From: Cupriavidus sp. AU9028
Lineage (GTDB): Bacteria > Pseudomonadota > Gammaproteobacteria > Burkholderiales > Burkholderiaceae
Assembly (NCBI RefSeq): GCF_019795295.1
Contig: NZ_JAIMCG010000012.1
Coordinates: 62,001 to 126,000 of the forward strand
Length of the DNA stretch: 64,000 nucleotides
Reading direction: 5' to 3'
Positions 8,284 to 17,377 of this stretch are shown here, piece by piece. The position numbers and the translations under genes were made by a program. Within the stretch, counting starts at the first letter, position 1. Each line of letters starts with the position of its first letter. Under the pieces are notes generated by a model. It ran no database searches. It saw only the letters and a program-made list of their open reading frames with translations, and was not told the DNA's origin.

Positions 8284-9813
8284 TCACCCCTTCCGCTCGA
8301 ACAGCGTTTCCCACATCTGGTCGACCCGCGACTTGATGCCCGCCTCCATCTCGATCGGTCGCCCCCACTCGCGCGTGGTTTCGCCCGGCCACTTGTCGGT
8401 GGCGTCGATCCCCATCTTCGATCCCAGCCCGGACACCGGCGAGGCAAAGTCGAGGTAGTCGATGGGCGTGTTGTCGACCATCACGGTGTCACGGGTCGGA
8501 TCGACCCGGGTGGTGATCGCCCAGATCACCTCCTTCCAGTCCCGCACGTCGACGTCGTCGTCCACCACCACGATGAACTTGGTGTACATGAACTGGCGCA
8601 GGAAGCTCCAGACGCCGAACATCACGCGCTTGGCATGGCCGGCGTACTGCTTCTTCATCCGCACCAGTGCCATCCGGTAGCTGCATCCTTCGGGCGGCAG
8701 ATAGAAGTCGGTGATCTCCGGAAACTGCTTCTGCAGCAGCGGCACGAACACCTCGTTCAGCGCCACGCCGAGCACGGCCGGCTCATCGGGCGGCTTGCCG
8801 GTATAGGTGGAGTGATAGATCGGGTCGCGCCGCATGGTGATGCGGTCGATGGTGAAGACCGGGAACCAGTCCTGCTCGTTGTAATAGCCGGTATGGTCGC
8901 CGAACGGGCCTTCCAGCGCATGCTCGTAGCCGCTCGGGTGGTTCGGGTCGGGCTGGATATGGCCTTCGAGCACGATCTCCGCCGACGCCGGCACGCTCAG
9001 TTCCGCCAGCGTGGGCGTAATGCAGCTGGCCAGCGCCGTGCGGCTGCCGCGCAACAGGCCGGCGAACTGGTATTCGGAGAGCGTGTCGGGCACCGGCGTC
9101 ACCGCCCCCAGCATCGTTGCCGGGTCGGCGCCCAGCGCCACGGCGATGGGGAAGGGCTTGCCCGGGTTGGCCAGCGCGTGCTCGCGGAAATCCAGCGCGC
9201 CGCCGCGATGGGCCAGCCAGCGCATGATCACCCGATTGTGGCCGATCACCTGCTGCCGGTAGATCCCCAGGTTCTGCCGCTTCTTGTGCGGGCCGCGCGT
9301 GACCACCAGCCCCCAGGTAATCAGCGGCGCCGCATCGCCGGGCCAGCACCACTGGATCGGCAACCGCGACAGATCGACGTCATTGCCTTCCCACACCACC
9401 TCCTGGCAGGCCGGCGCCGAGACGCGCCTGGGCGCCATGTCCCACACCGACTTGGCCAGCGTGAACAGCTTGCCCGCCTCGCGCAGCCCGCGCGGTGGCT
9501 CCGGCTCCTTCAGGACCGACAACACCCGGCCGATGTCGCGCAGGTCCGCCAGTGTTTCCGCGCCCATGCCCAGCGCGACCCTGCGTGGTGTCCCGAACAG
9601 ATTGGCGAGGACCGGAATATCGAAAATCGCTTCAGCTCCTTGAACGCTTTCACGGGCGGGCCGCTCGAACAGCACTGCGGGGCCCTCGGCGCGCAGCAGG
9701 CGGTCGCAGATCTCGGTCATTTCGAGCCTGGGCGAGACGGGTTGCGCGACGCGCCTCAGTTCGCCCTGCCGTTCGAGTTGGCCGATGAAGTCGCGCAAGT
9801 CGTTGTATTTCAT
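8284..9813 (-). CDS. ubiD: UbiD-family decarboxylase (3-octaprenyl-4-hydroxybenzoate carboxy-lyase)
   Basis: 509 residues from [10 protein letters not shown], the classical UbiD start; an upstream in-frame extension of 54 codons is not expected. It removes the carboxyl group of the ubiquinone precursor with prenylated FMN made by UbiX. Seen are [14 protein letters not shown], the central [30 protein letters not shown] (prFMN and metal region), [11 protein letters not shown] and [17 protein letters not shown], which carry the conserved Arg/Glu residues. The C-terminal [15 protein letters not shown] and KWPGE segments are also typical of true UbiD rather than broader homologues. Regulation: see the inverted repeat overlapping a possible -10 element upstream. 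Confidence 0.95.
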   Translation of the reverse strand: MKYNDLRDFIGQLERQGELRRVAQPVSPRLEMTEICDRLLRAEGPAVLFERPARESVQGAEAIFDIPVLANLFGTPRRVALGMGAETLADLRDIGRVLSVLKEPEPPRGLREAGKLFTLAKSVWDMAPRRVSAPACQEVVWEGNDVDLSRLPIQWCWPGDAAPLITWGLVVTRGPHKKRQNLGIYRQQVIGHNRVIMRWLAHRGGALDFREHALANPGKPFPIAVALGADPATMLGAVTPVPDTLSEYQFAGLLRGSRTALASCITPTLAELSVPASAEIVLEGHIQPDPNHPSGYEHALEGPFGDHTGYYNEQDWFPVFTIDRITMRRDPIYHSTYTGKPPDEPAVLGVALNEVFVPLLQKQFPEITDFYLPPEGCSYRMALVRMKKQYAGHAKRVMFGVWSFLRQFMYTKFIVVVDDDVDVRDWKEVIWAITTRVDPTRDTVMVDNTPIDYLDFASPVSGLGSKMGIDATDKWPGETTREWGRPIEMEAGIKSRVDQMWETLFERKG

Positions 9814-10451
9814 GTCAGATAGGCCCGGAAGCCACGGTGCAGCATGGCGCCTTCCCGTGGTTTGAGTGATTTTATGTGCTCTTTGACGGCAAGAAGCCGA
9901 AAAAAATTGCGCGCAAAGGTATCGCCAAATTGTAAGTATTTTTGGTGATCCGAAGGAGTCTTGCGGCGCAAGCATCCTCGACGCGGCGCGGGTTTCCGAG
10001 GAGATCGGGGACCGTGCGCCACCGGATACAACCGTGTTACATATTCCTTTTAGTTATTATCTCGCCAAACGTTATTCTTGACTAGGTATAAACCGCTTCA
10101 TACAATCGCGTCTGCTCAAGGAAGTGCTGCATCGCAACAACGAAAACTTGACCTTGTCAAGCGCGAACATCGCGGCAGCTTCACCAGATCCATTCTCGGA
10201 CCTCCTGTACGAAACGGTCCATCGGATCGCCACCGGCGCAGCCGGTGCGTCACGTTGAGTCTTCGCTGCAGAGCGAACTCCCCCAAGGGTTCCCTCTGTT
10301 AAATCGCTGGGCGCATGGGGAGCGCTCACCAACAACCGATGCCGGTCGCCTCTGCAAGGGCGGTGCGGTGTCCTTACTTAATACGTTGTCTGCGGACGGA
10401 CGCGCCCGGGTTTTGCCCTGGCCGGCGTGGCGACAGCGGATGGAGGTAAGC
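9814..10451. other. 638-bp gene-free region between ubiD and the lytic transglycosylase
   Basis: More A/T-rich than its surroundings and without a coding-like frame. It holds, from left to right, a 9-bp inverted repeat with one wobble (ATCGCCAAA 9921-9929, TTTGGTGAT 9941-9949) overlapping a minus-strand TACAAT (9928-9933) that could be the ubiD -10 box. A near-consensus plus-strand promoter follows at 10078-10106, and then about 340 bases of apparent leader. The leader contains hairpins CTTGAC-CTT-GTCAAG (10147-10161) and CACCGGC-GCA-GCCGGTG (10231-10247). No U-run terminator is visible inside it. Confidence 0.6.
10078..10106 (+). promoter_or_regulatory. Strong sigma-70-type promoter
   Basis: TTGACT (10078-10083), a 17-base spacer and TACAAT (10101-10106) match the sigma-70 consensus at ten of twelve positions with ideal spacing. 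It points towards the lytic transglycosylase start at 10452, giving a leader of about 340 bases or a separate small RNA. Confidence 0.75.
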
Positions 10452-11594
10452 ATGAGTGGTTGGAAAACCCTTCATCTTCCCGGTGTCGGGCGGGCATTGC
10501 AGGTTCGCTTCCGTCAACCGGTCCCGGGTGTCCGGCGTGCGCTGCAAGTTCGCCTGGCCCACCCGGTCGCAGGCCGCGCCTTGCGCAGCGGCCGCGCCAC
10601 GCTGAAGTTCGCGCTGAACAGTGCCGGTGTGCTGGCCATGGTCGCGGGCGTTTCGTTGACGGTCAGCCAGGAATGGCGGACGGCGTTCGCCGGCATGCTG
10701 GCGGGCGACGAGGCCCCGGCGGTGCTGCTCGAGGCCGCCACGGCGTCCGGTAGCGCCCTTGCATCGGCCGATACGGTACACGCCAGTGTCGACCCCGCTG
10801 CCAGCGGTCCGATCCCGGTCGCGGCCGGCGCCGTGCAGGCCGCCGCCCAGCCGGCCCGGCTCGGCACGGCGGGCCTGCCCAGCGTCTCCGGTGTCGACGA
10901 GTGGGCGCATACCAGCACCCAGACCAAGGTGCCGTCGGTCGCCCACCTCGCCGCCCGTATCCCGGCGCAGCGGGTTGCCCTTGAGGCGCGCTACAGCAAC
11001 TCGCTGGACAGCGCCCGCGAGCAGGCCGTCGTCGCCGACTACATCGCCCGCAAGTACCGCGTGGCGGCGCAGGCGACCTCGCAACTGGTCAAGGCCGCCT
11101 ATCTGACCGGCCGCGAGGTCGGCATCGATCCGCTGCTGATCCTGGGCGTGATCGCGATCGAGTCCAGCTTCAATCCGTTCGCGGAAAGCGGCATGGGCGC
11201 CCAGGGCCTGATGCAGGTGATGACCAAGGTCCACCAGGACAAGTACGAGCACGTCGGCGGCGTCGCCGCGGCGCTCAATCCGTACGCCAACATCAAGATC
11301 GGTGCGCTGGTGCTGAAGGACTGCATCGCCCGCGCCGGTTCGATCGAAGGCGGCCTGAAGTACTACGTCGGCGCGACCACCGCTACCGATGGCGGCTACG
11401 GCGCCAAGGTGCTGGCCGAGCGCTCGCGGCTGCGTCGCGTGCTGGGGCTGGGCGATGCGCCGGCCGCCGCGCCCGGCACGGCCCCCGAGCCGCTGCCGGG
11501 TCCGTCGTCGACCAAGACCCAGGCCGAGCACACGCCCGAAGCGGATGGCGTGGTCGATGTCGAGGCCGTGCCGCAGGTGCCGCGCAAGGCCTGA
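10452..11594 (+). CDS. Membrane-anchored lytic transglycosylase (SLT domain)
   Basis: 380 residues starting at an ATG with GGAGG five bases upstream; longer in-frame starts are not supported. Cleaves the MurNAc-GlcNAc bond of peptidoglycan in the periplasm. A basic N-terminus of about 50 residues precedes one hydrophobic segment (around LKFALNSAGVLAMVAGVSLT), so the protein is probably inner-membrane anchored. The C-terminal half is an SLT domain with the catalytic glutamate in LGVIAIESSFNPFAES, the GAQGLMQV motif, and NIKIGALVLKDCI followed by GGLKYYVGA. The N-terminal stretch RFRQPVPGVRRALQVRLAHP is an internal repeat of unknown meaning. The C-terminal 40 residues are Pro/Ala-rich. It has its own promoter and terminator. 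Confidence 0.9.
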   Translation: MSGWKTLHLPGVGRALQVRFRQPVPGVRRALQVRLAHPVAGRALRSGRATLKFALNSAGVLAMVAGVSLTVSQEWRTAFAGMLAGDEAPAVLLEAATASGSALASADTVHASVDPAASGPIPVAAGAVQAAAQPARLGTAGLPSVSGVDEWAHTSTQTKVPSVAHLAARIPAQRVALEARYSNSLDSAREQAVVADYIARKYRVAAQATSQLVKAAYLTGREVGIDPLLILGVIAIESSFNPFAESGMGAQGLMQVMTKVHQDKYEHVGGVAAALNPYANIKIGALVLKDCIARAGSIEGGLKYYVGATTATDGGYGAKVLAERSRLRRVLGLGDAPAAAPGTAPEPLPGPSSTKTQAEHTPEADGVVDVEAVPQVPRKA

Positions 11595-11622
11595 CCGTTC
11601 GCTGTTGGCCCGAGCAGGCAAG

Positions 11623-11652
11623 AAAACACCGTCCCTCGGGACGGTGTTTTTC
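11623..11652. terminator. Bidirectional rho-independent terminator
   Basis: AAAACACCGTCC (11623-11634), a four-base loop and GGACGGTGTTTTT form a strong stem with a T-run on the plus strand and an A-run on the other side. It can therefore stop both the transglycosylase transcript and the converging aminotransferase transcript. Confidence 0.9.
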
Positions 11653-11679
11653 GTTGTGCCGCAGTTCGGCGGCTGCAGT

Positions 11680-12864
11680 TCAGCGGCCGAACAGCTTGGC
11701 GAGCCTGCCGATGGCGTCTTCGATATGCGCCATCGAGGTCGCGTACGAGATGCGAATGTGGCTGCTGGCGGTATGGGGGCCGAAATCCATGCCCGGCACC
11801 AGCACCACCCCCGCCTCCTGCAGGATCGCCTGCGTCAGCCGGTCGGCATCCCCGGCGGCAGGGTGGTTGACCTGCCGGCAGTCGGCATAGACGTAGAAGG
11901 CGCCGTCCGGTCTGACCGGCACCTGCAGCCCGACCGACTCCAGCGCCGGCACGATCCTGTCGCGGCGCTCGCGGAACTGCGCCTTGCGCTCGTCGTAGAT
12001 GGACAGCGCCTCCGGCGTGAAGCAGGCCAGCGCGGCATGCTGCGCGACCGCCGAGGCGCAGATGAACAGGTTCTGCGCGACCTTCTCGAAGGCCGGCACC
12101 AGCGCGTCCGGCACCACCAGCCAGCCCAGGCGCCAGCCGGTCATGTTGAAGTACTTCGAGAAGCTGTTGACCGTGACGACATTGTCGTCGAGGCTGAGCG
12201 CGGACACCGGCGCGCCGTCATACGAGAGGCCCTGGTAGATCTCGTCGACGATGGCAAAGCCGTCGCGCTGCCGCACCTCGGCAAGAATCTGCCGCAGCTC
12301 CTCGGGCAGGATCGAGGTGCCGGTGGGGTTCGACGGGGAGGCCAGCAGCACGCCACGGGTCGCGTCGCCCCAATGCTCGCGGACCTGCGCGGCGCTCAGC
12401 TGGAAGCGCTGCTGCGGACCGCTCGGGATCATCTTCGCGTGGCCGTCGAAGGCGGCCACGAAATGCCGGTTGCAGGGATAGCTGGGATCGGGCATCAGCA
12501 CTTCCGCGCCAATCTCGACCAGTACCGCGCACGCCAGCAGCAGCGCGCCCGAAGCCCCGGCGGTCACGATGACGCGCCGGGCCGGCACGTCGATGCCATA
12601 CGCCGTGCGGTAATAGCCGGCGATCGCCTCCCGCAGCGGCTCGATGCCGAGCGCGCCGGTGTATTGCGTGACGCCCCGGCGCATCGCTTCGGCGGCGGCT
12701 CGCACCACCGGTTCGGCGGCGGTGAAGTCCGGCTCCCCGATGCCCATATGGATGATGCTGCGGCCCGCGCGCTCCAGTTCGGCGGCCTGCTTGGCCAGTT
12801 CCATCACGTGGAAGGGGCGGATGTTGGCGAGACGGGAGGCGGTGGCGAGTTGTTGCGGGTCCAT
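11680..12864 (-). CDS. PLP-dependent class-I aminotransferase
   Basis: 394 residues, fold type I, probably a cytosolic amino-acid:2-oxoacid aminotransferase. Visible are the N-terminal IIHMGIGEPDFTAAEPV, TQYTGALGIEPLREAIAGYY, TAGASGALLLA (PLP phosphate region), PSNPTGTSILPEEL, FAIVDEIYQGLSYDG with the PLP-contacting Asp and Tyr, and the Schiff-base lysine in NSFSKYFNMTGWRLGW. SHIRISYATSMAHIEDAIGR holds the substrate-binding arginine. It is close to aminotransferases annotated as AspC- or AlaA-like in Burkholderiaceae; the specific substrate cannot be read off. No clear Shine-Dalgarno precedes the start. A terminator separates it from nusB upstream. Confidence 0.9.
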   Translation of the reverse strand: MDPQQLATASRLANIRPFHVMELAKQAAELERAGRSIIHMGIGEPDFTAAEPVVRAAAEAMRRGVTQYTGALGIEPLREAIAGYYRTAYGIDVPARRVIVTAGASGALLLACAVLVEIGAEVLMPDPSYPCNRHFVAAFDGHAKMIPSGPQQRFQLSAAQVREHWGDATRGVLLASPSNPTGTSILPEELRQILAEVRQRDGFAIVDEIYQGLSYDGAPVSALSLDDNVVTVNSFSKYFNMTGWRLGWLVVPDALVPAFEKVAQNLFICASAVAQHAALACFTPEALSIYDERKAQFRERRDRIVPALESVGLQVPVRPDGAFYVYADCRQVNHPAAGDADRLTQAILQEAGVVLVPGMDFGPHTASSHIRISYATSMAHIEDAIGRLAKLFGR

Positions 12865-12931
12865 GGTCGGTGCGAAAGGAGAAGCTGCGGCGGATGGCGA
12901 GTCCGGCCGCGGAAAAGCGAGCGCGGGAATG

Positions 12932-12955
12932 AAAACACCCGCCCTGGGCGGGTGT
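12932..12955 (-). terminator. Rho-independent terminator after nusB
   Basis: On the minus strand ACACCCGCCC-A-GGGCGGGTGT is a perfect ten-base inverted repeat followed by TTTTCATT, 34 bases beyond the nusB stop. It marks the end of the long glyA-to-nusB co-directional run. Confidence 0.88.
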
Positions 12956-12988
12956 CCGGAATCGGCCGGGGGAAGACCCGTCCGACTC

Positions 12989-13486
12989 CTAGCGGCGGGC
13001 CGCCACTTCGGTGGCGCGCACTTGTGCCGCCACCTTGTCCAGCACGCCGTTGACGTACTTGTAACCTTCGACGCCGCCGAAGGTCTTGGTCAGCTCGACG
13101 GCCTCGTTGATGACGACCTTGTACGGGATGTCGAGGCAGTGGACCAGCTCGTAGCTGCCCACCAGCAGCGCAGCGCGCTCGATCGGCGACAGTTCCTCGA
13201 CCGGACGGTCGAGGAATGGCGAGAAGGCGGCGGTCAACCGCTCCTCTTCGCGCACCGCGCCGCCCAGCAGCGCGTCGAAGTGCTCGCGGTCCGCCTTGTT
13301 GAAGCCCTGCGCGTCATGCAGGTGGGCCTGGATCGCGCCGATATCGGTGCGGTTCAGCAGCCATTGATACAGCCCCTGCAGCGCCAGCTCGCGCGAGCGG
13401 CGGCGCGCGCTCTTGGGCGGCGCCTTGGCGTCAGTGCGGGCCGCCGGCCGTGCGCCGGGCTTGCCGCCCTGGGGTGCGTCACTCAT
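12989..13486 (-). CDS. nusB: Transcription antitermination factor NusB
   Basis: 165 residues. With NusE, NusA and NusG it loads on boxA RNA and prevents premature termination in rRNA operons. A basic, low-complexity N-terminus (about 30 residues) precedes the all-helical domain. It starts [20 protein letters not shown], the arginine-rich RNA-binding helix, and continues through [23 protein letters not shown] and [19 protein letters not shown] to [12 protein letters not shown], all strongly conserved. Its ATG at 13486 lies eight bases inside the end of ribH, so translation is coupled to lumazine synthase. The ribH-nusB pair is widespread in proteobacteria. Confidence 0.96.
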   Translation of the reverse strand: MSDAPQGGKPGARPAARTDAKAPPKSARRRSRELALQGLYQWLLNRTDIGAIQAHLHDAQGFNKADREHFDALLGGAVREEERLTAAFSPFLDRPVEELSPIERAALLVGSYELVHCLDIPYKVVINEAVELTKTFGGVEGYKYVNGVLDKVAAQVRATEVAARR

Positions 13487-13982
13487 CGTCGTCCTCGTCT
13501 TCGTCGTCCTGGGCGCCGCGCAGCGAATCCAGCGCGGCCACCAGGTTTGCCATTTCCACGGCGGCACGGGCGCAGTCGCGGCCCTTCTCGCGCGTGCGCG
13601 CGTGCGCCTGCTCGTCGGTGTCGACGGTCAGCACGCCATTGGCGATCGGCACGTTGAAGTCCAGGCCCACGCGCGTGATGCCCGCGCCCGACTCATTGGC
13701 CACCAGCTCGAAGTGATAGGTCTCGCCGCGTACCACCGCGCCGAGCGCGATCAGTGCATCGAACTGGCCGCTCTCGGCCATCTTCTGCAGCGCCAGCGGG
13801 ATTTCCAGCGCGCCGGGCACCGTGACGAGCAGCGTGTCCTCGCCCTCGATGCCGAGCGATTCGAGCTCGGCCACGCAGGCTTCGCGCAGTTCGTCGCAGA
13901 TCGCCTCGTTGAAGCGGGCCTGCACGATGCCGATGCGAAGGCCTTCGCCATCCATATTGCTCGGGTAGAAACCGTGTTCCAT
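13479..13982 (-). CDS. ribH: 6,7-dimethyl-8-ribityllumazine synthase
   Basis: 167 residues, beginning behind AGGAG. Condenses 5-amino-6-ribitylaminouracil with 3,4-dihydroxy-2-butanone-4-phosphate, the penultimate step to riboflavin; members assemble as pentamers or 60-mers. Landmarks are [50 protein letters not shown] with the catalytic histidine, and [16 protein letters not shown]. The C-terminus is an unusually acidic tail (DDEDEDDDE) beyond the conserved helix, seen in related Burkholderiaceae. Part of the ribD-ribE-ribBX-ribH-nusB run; it overlaps nusB by eight bases. Confidence 0.97.
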   Translation of the reverse strand: MEHGFYPSNMDGEGLRIGIVQARFNEAICDELREACVAELESLGIEGEDTLLVTVPGALEIPLALQKMAESGQFDALIALGAVVRGETYHFELVANESGAGITRVGLDFNVPIANGVLTVDTDEQAHARTREKGRDCARAAVEMANLVAALDSLRGAQDDEDEDDDE

Positions 13983-14144
13983 TGTTGTTCTCCTGTGCGG
14001 AAGCGGACGCCAGGCGGTGTCCGCGGAATTTCGGGGAGGGCGGGCGTCGGCCCGCGGCGCTTGCGGCTGCCGCTGCTGCGGCCGAGGGTGCGGCAGCGGG
14101 TGCGGCGAATCGTGGGGCAGAAAAATGTCCCCGCCCATGGTCCG

Positions 14145-15254
14145 TCAGTCCGCCTCGCCGTGCATCGGCTGATAGCCCGTTACTTCAAGGTTATAACCGG
14201 TCATGCTCGGCATCCGCAGCGGAGACGACAGCACGCGCATGCGGCCCACGCCGACATCGCGCAGGATCTGCGCGCCGATGCCATAGGTGCGCAGGTCGGG
14301 CTTGCGCGGTGTGCGGGACTTCGGCTCGTCCAGCGCGGTGAACTGTTCGACCAGTTGCTGGGCGCTGTCGCCGCAGTTCAGCAGCACCATCACGCCGCTG
14401 TCGGCCGCGCCGATCGCTTCCAGCGCCGCCGGCATGGTCCACGAGTGCGTGGTGGCGGACACTTCCAGCAGGTCCAGCACCGACAGCGGCTCATGCACGC
14501 GCACCAGCGTTTCGCGGTCGGCGCGCGGCTCGCCCTTGATCAGCGCCAGATGGACGCGGCCGCTCGGTTTGTCCCGGTAGGCGATGCTGCGGAAGGTGCC
14601 GTAGGGGGTGCGCATGTCACGCTCGCCCACCCGCTCGACGATGCACTCGTGGCGGCTGCGGTAATGGATCAGGTCGGCGATGGTGCCGATCTTCAGACCG
14701 TGCTGCTGCGCGAATTCGATCAGGTCGGGCAGGCGCGCCATGCTGCCGTCGTCCTTCATGATCTCGCAGATCACCGCGGCGGGCGTCACGCCGGCCAGGG
14801 CCGCCAGATCGCAACCGGCCTCGGTATGGCCCGCGCGCATCAGCACGCCGCCCGGCTGCGCCGTCAGCGGAAAGATGTGGCCGGGCTGCACCAGGTCGGA
14901 CGGCCTGGCGTCGCGCGCCACGGCGGCCTGCACGGTGCGGGCCCGGTCCGCCGCGGAGATGCCGGTGGTCACGCCTTCAGCTGCCTCGATCGACACCGTG
15001 AACGCGGTGCCGTAGGACGTGCCGTTGCGGCTGACCATCGGCTGCAGTTCCAGCTGGCGGCAGCGTTCGGCCGTCAGCGTCAGGCAGATCAGACCGCGGC
15101 CGTACTTCGCCATGAAATTGATCGCTTCCGGCGTGACGAAGTCGGCAGCAAGGACCAGGTCGCCTTCATTCTCCCGGTCTTCCTCGTCCACGAGGATAAC
15201 CATGCGGCCGGCGCGAATCTCGGCAATGATGTCTTCGGTGGGGGAGATCGTCAT
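14145..15254 (-). CDS. ribB: 3,4-dihydroxy-2-butanone-4-phosphate synthase with degenerate GTP-cyclohydrolase-II domain (RibBX type)
   Basis: 369 residues, starting at [13 protein letters not shown]. The N-terminal 205 residues are a complete RibB domain converting ribulose-5-phosphate to the four-carbon riboflavin precursor: [45 protein letters not shown] and [11 protein letters not shown] are intact. The remainder aligns with GTP cyclohydrolase II ([21 protein letters not shown]). However, where RibA has a zinc site with three cysteines (GD-x-x-x-S-x-RCDCG), this protein reads [20 protein letters not shown] with none. The second half therefore cannot be a normal cyclohydrolase and a separate ribA is expected elsewhere. 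Family known in proteobacteria as RibBX. A promoter-like element lies at 15423-15449. Confidence 0.93.
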   Translation of the reverse strand: MTISPTEDIIAEIRAGRMVILVDEEDRENEGDLVLAADFVTPEAINFMAKYGRGLICLTLTAERCRQLELQPMVSRNGTSYGTAFTVSIEAAEGVTTGISAADRARTVQAAVARDARPSDLVQPGHIFPLTAQPGGVLMRAGHTEAGCDLAALAGVTPAAVICEIMKDDGSMARLPDLIEFAQQHGLKIGTIADLIHYRSRHECIVERVGERDMRTPYGTFRSIAYRDKPSGRVHLALIKGEPRADRETLVRVHEPLSVLDLLEVSATTHSWTMPAALEAIGAADSGVMVLLNCGDSAQQLVEQFTALDEPKSRTPRKPDLRTYGIGAQILRDVGVGRMRVLSSPLRMPSMTGYNLEVTGYQPMHGEAD

Positions 15255-15422
15255 GGGATAGCGGGCGAAATCGGAGCGCAGCGTGCGGCAGAAGTGAAGC
15301 GAAAGCCCACGACAGACGGCGCGCACGGCGGCGCGCGAATGGCGGGGCAAGGCAAGGGCGGTGCGCAGGCAGGGATGCCGGGCGCGGGCGCCTGGCTGCC
15401 GCTGACCGCGGCCCAGCCCGAC

Positions 15423-15449
15423 ATTGTACGCGATGCCGGGCGCGGGCAA
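15423..15449 (-). promoter_or_regulatory. Possible promoter for ribBX
   Basis: On the minus strand TTGCCC (15444-15449) and TACAAT (15423-15428) are separated by 15 bases; shifting the -35 to GCTTGC gives 17. It lies in the 224-base gap between ribE and ribBX, with a leader of about 165 bases. I looked for an FMN riboswitch there and did not find its conserved core. Confidence 0.4.
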
Positions 15450-15478
15450 GCGCCGCAGGCCGCCGCCCGGGGTGGGAA

Positions 15479-16111
15479 TCAGCGGGCCGCCTGGGGCAGC
15501 CGTTCTGCCTGCAGCATCCGCTCGACATAGCGCGCGATCAGGTCGATCTCCAGATTGACCTGGACCCCGGGGCGCAGCGCGTGCAGCGTGGTCACTTCGA
15601 GCGTGTGGGGAATCAGGTTGATCGAGAAGAGGCAGCCTTGCGCGTCGTCCTCGACCCGGTTGACGGTCAGCGACACGCCATTGACCACGATCGAGCCCTT
15701 GTAGGCCAGGTAACGGCCCAGGTCATGCGATGCCCGCACCCGCAGCTCGTGCGACTCGCCCACCGGCGCGAAGTGCACCACCTCGCCCAGGCCGTCGACA
15801 TGGCCCGATACCAGGTGCCCGCCGAGCCGGTCGGCCAGCCGCAGGGCCTTTTCCAGATTGACGGGGCCGGGCTGGTCCAGCCCGCGGGTCTTGTCCAGCG
15901 ATTCGCGCGACACGTCGACATCGAAATGGCCGGCCTCCAGCGCGACCACGGTCATGCAGGCGCCCTGGATGGCGATGCTGTCCCCGATGGCGACATCGGA
16001 CAGGTCCAGGGCACCCGCGTCGACCCGCAGCCTGACACCGGCATCCTCGTTGCTGCCCAGCGGCGTGACCGATTCGATGCGGCCAACGGCCGCGACAATG
16101 CCTGTAAACAT
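15479..16111 (-). CDS. ribE: Riboflavin synthase alpha chain
   Basis: 210 residues beginning MFTGIVAAVGRIE, the near-invariant start of the family, chosen over an ATG three codons upstream. Performs the dismutation of two lumazine molecules to riboflavin. Two tandem lumazine-binding beta-barrels are seen. The first has GDSIAIQGACMTVVAL and FDVDVSRESLDKT; the second has LGGHLVSGHVDGLGEV, YKGSIVVNGVSLTVN and the C-terminal trimerisation helix NLEIDLIARYVERML. Lies between ribD and ribBX on the same strand. No strong ribosome-binding site was found, perhaps reflecting coupled or low expression. Confidence 0.95.
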   Translation of the reverse strand: MFTGIVAAVGRIESVTPLGSNEDAGVRLRVDAGALDLSDVAIGDSIAIQGACMTVVALEAGHFDVDVSRESLDKTRGLDQPGPVNLEKALRLADRLGGHLVSGHVDGLGEVVHFAPVGESHELRVRASHDLGRYLAYKGSIVVNGVSLTVNRVEDDAQGCLFSINLIPHTLEVTTLHALRPGVQVNLEIDLIARYVERMLQAERLPQAAR

Positions 16112-16190
16112 GGTGAGCACCAGAAACGCAATGGGAAAAGCCGCATGCTAGCAGCAGTGCGTCCCGGCTGCCTCGATGGGCGGCCGGCGC

Positions 16191-17327
16191 TCAGGCGAGC
16201 GCCTTGCCGGCAATTGGGGTCGCCTTGCGCGCGATCAGCCGCACATCGTCGCCGATGGTGCGCACGTCATGCCACTGGTAGGCGGGCGCATCGGCCAGCC
16301 GCGCCAGCGGCGGCAGGTTGAACATGCCGCGCGCGTCGCCGAGCAGCTTCGGCGCCAGGTAGACCAGCAGTTCGTCGACGCAGCCGGCACGGATCAGCGA
16401 GCCATTCAGCTTGAAGCCGGCTTCGACGTGCAGCTCGTTGATGCCACGCTGGCCAAGCTCGGCGACCATGGCCGCCAGGTCGACCTTGCCGCGCGCGTCC
16501 GGCAGGCAGAACACCTGCGCGTTGCGCGCTTCCAGTTGTGCACGCCGCTCGGGGTCGTCGACCGCGCAGAAGATCAGAACCGGCCGGGCGAACTCGCCGC
16601 TGTCCGGTGCCAGTACGCGGGCATCGAGCGGCAGTTCGAGGCGGGAGTCCACCACCACCCGCTGCGGCTGGCGGGGCGTATCGACGGCACGGACCGTCAG
16701 TTGCGGATCGTCGTCGCGAACCGTGCCGATGCCCGTCAGGATGGCGCAGGCGCGTGCCCGCCACAGGTGGCCGTCGTCGCGCGCGGCCGGACCGGTAATC
16801 CACTGGCTGGTGCCATCGTGCAGCGCCGTGCCGCCGTCGAGCGAGGCGGCGACTTTCATCCGCACCCACGGCTGTCCGCGCGTCATCCTTGAAACAAAGC
16901 CGATATTCAGCTCGCGTGCCTCGCGCTCCAGCAGTCCGCAGCGCACGTCGATGCCGGCGTCGCGCAGGCGCTGCAGCCCACGGCCGGACACGCTCGGATT
17001 GGGATCCTCCATCGCCGCGACGACACGGGCGATACCCGCGCGCACCAGCGCGTCCGCGCACGGCGGCGTTCGGCCGACATGGCTGCACGGTTCCAGCGTG
17101 ACGTAGGCGGTCGCGCCGGCGACGTCGAAACCGCGCGCCTTCGCGTTCTTCATCGCCTGGATCTCGGCGTGATCCTGCCCGGCCGGCTGCGTGAATCCCT
17201 CGCCGATGACTTTGCCGTCGCGGATCAGCACGCAGCCGACGCGCGGATTGGGCGTCGTGATGTACATGCCTCGTTCGGCCAGCGCCAGGGCACGTTGCAT
17301 CGCGGTGTGATCGGCTTCGGAGAACAT
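16191..17327 (-). CDS. ribD: Bifunctional pyrimidine deaminase/reductase
   Basis: 378 residues from MFSEADHTAM. Catalyses deamination and then NADPH reduction of the pyrimidine intermediate in riboflavin synthesis. The N-terminal deaminase (residues 1-150) has the zinc motif: HAEIQAM supplying His and the catalytic Glu, and LEPCSHVGRTPPC supplying the two cysteines. NPRVGCVLIRDGKVIGEGF is also typical. The reductase half shows VRMKVAASLDGGTAL, SQWITGPAAR, GIGTVRDDDPQLTVR and INELHVEAGFKLNGSLI. It follows the fimT-like pilin gene by 51 bases, so a pilin operon directly precedes the riboflavin genes. Confidence 0.96.
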   Translation of the reverse strand: MFSEADHTAMQRALALAERGMYITTPNPRVGCVLIRDGKVIGEGFTQPAGQDHAEIQAMKNAKARGFDVAGATAYVTLEPCSHVGRTPPCADALVRAGIARVVAAMEDPNPSVSGRGLQRLRDAGIDVRCGLLEREARELNIGFVSRMTRGQPWVRMKVAASLDGGTALHDGTSQWITGPAARDDGHLWRARACAILTGIGTVRDDDPQLTVRAVDTPRQPQRVVVDSRLELPLDARVLAPDSGEFARPVLIFCAVDDPERRAQLEARNAQVFCLPDARGKVDLAAMVAELGQRGINELHVEAGFKLNGSLIRAGCVDELLVYLAPKLLGDARGMFNLPPLARLADAPAYQWHDVRTIGDDVRLIARKATPIAGKALA

Positions 17328-17377
17328 TCGCGGTCCGGTTCGGGGTGGATGAGGGAGGGCTGGGCCGGGGCGCGTCG

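Noticed and set aside
10107-10451. 6S RNA or another known small RNA before the transglycosylase
   Set aside because: The 5' and 3' ends do not form the long closing stem of 6S RNA and there is no terminator. Left as an unassigned leader.
15255-15478. FMN riboswitch upstream of ribBX
   Set aside because: I looked for the conserved RFN core on the minus strand and could not find its segments; only a weak promoter is visible.
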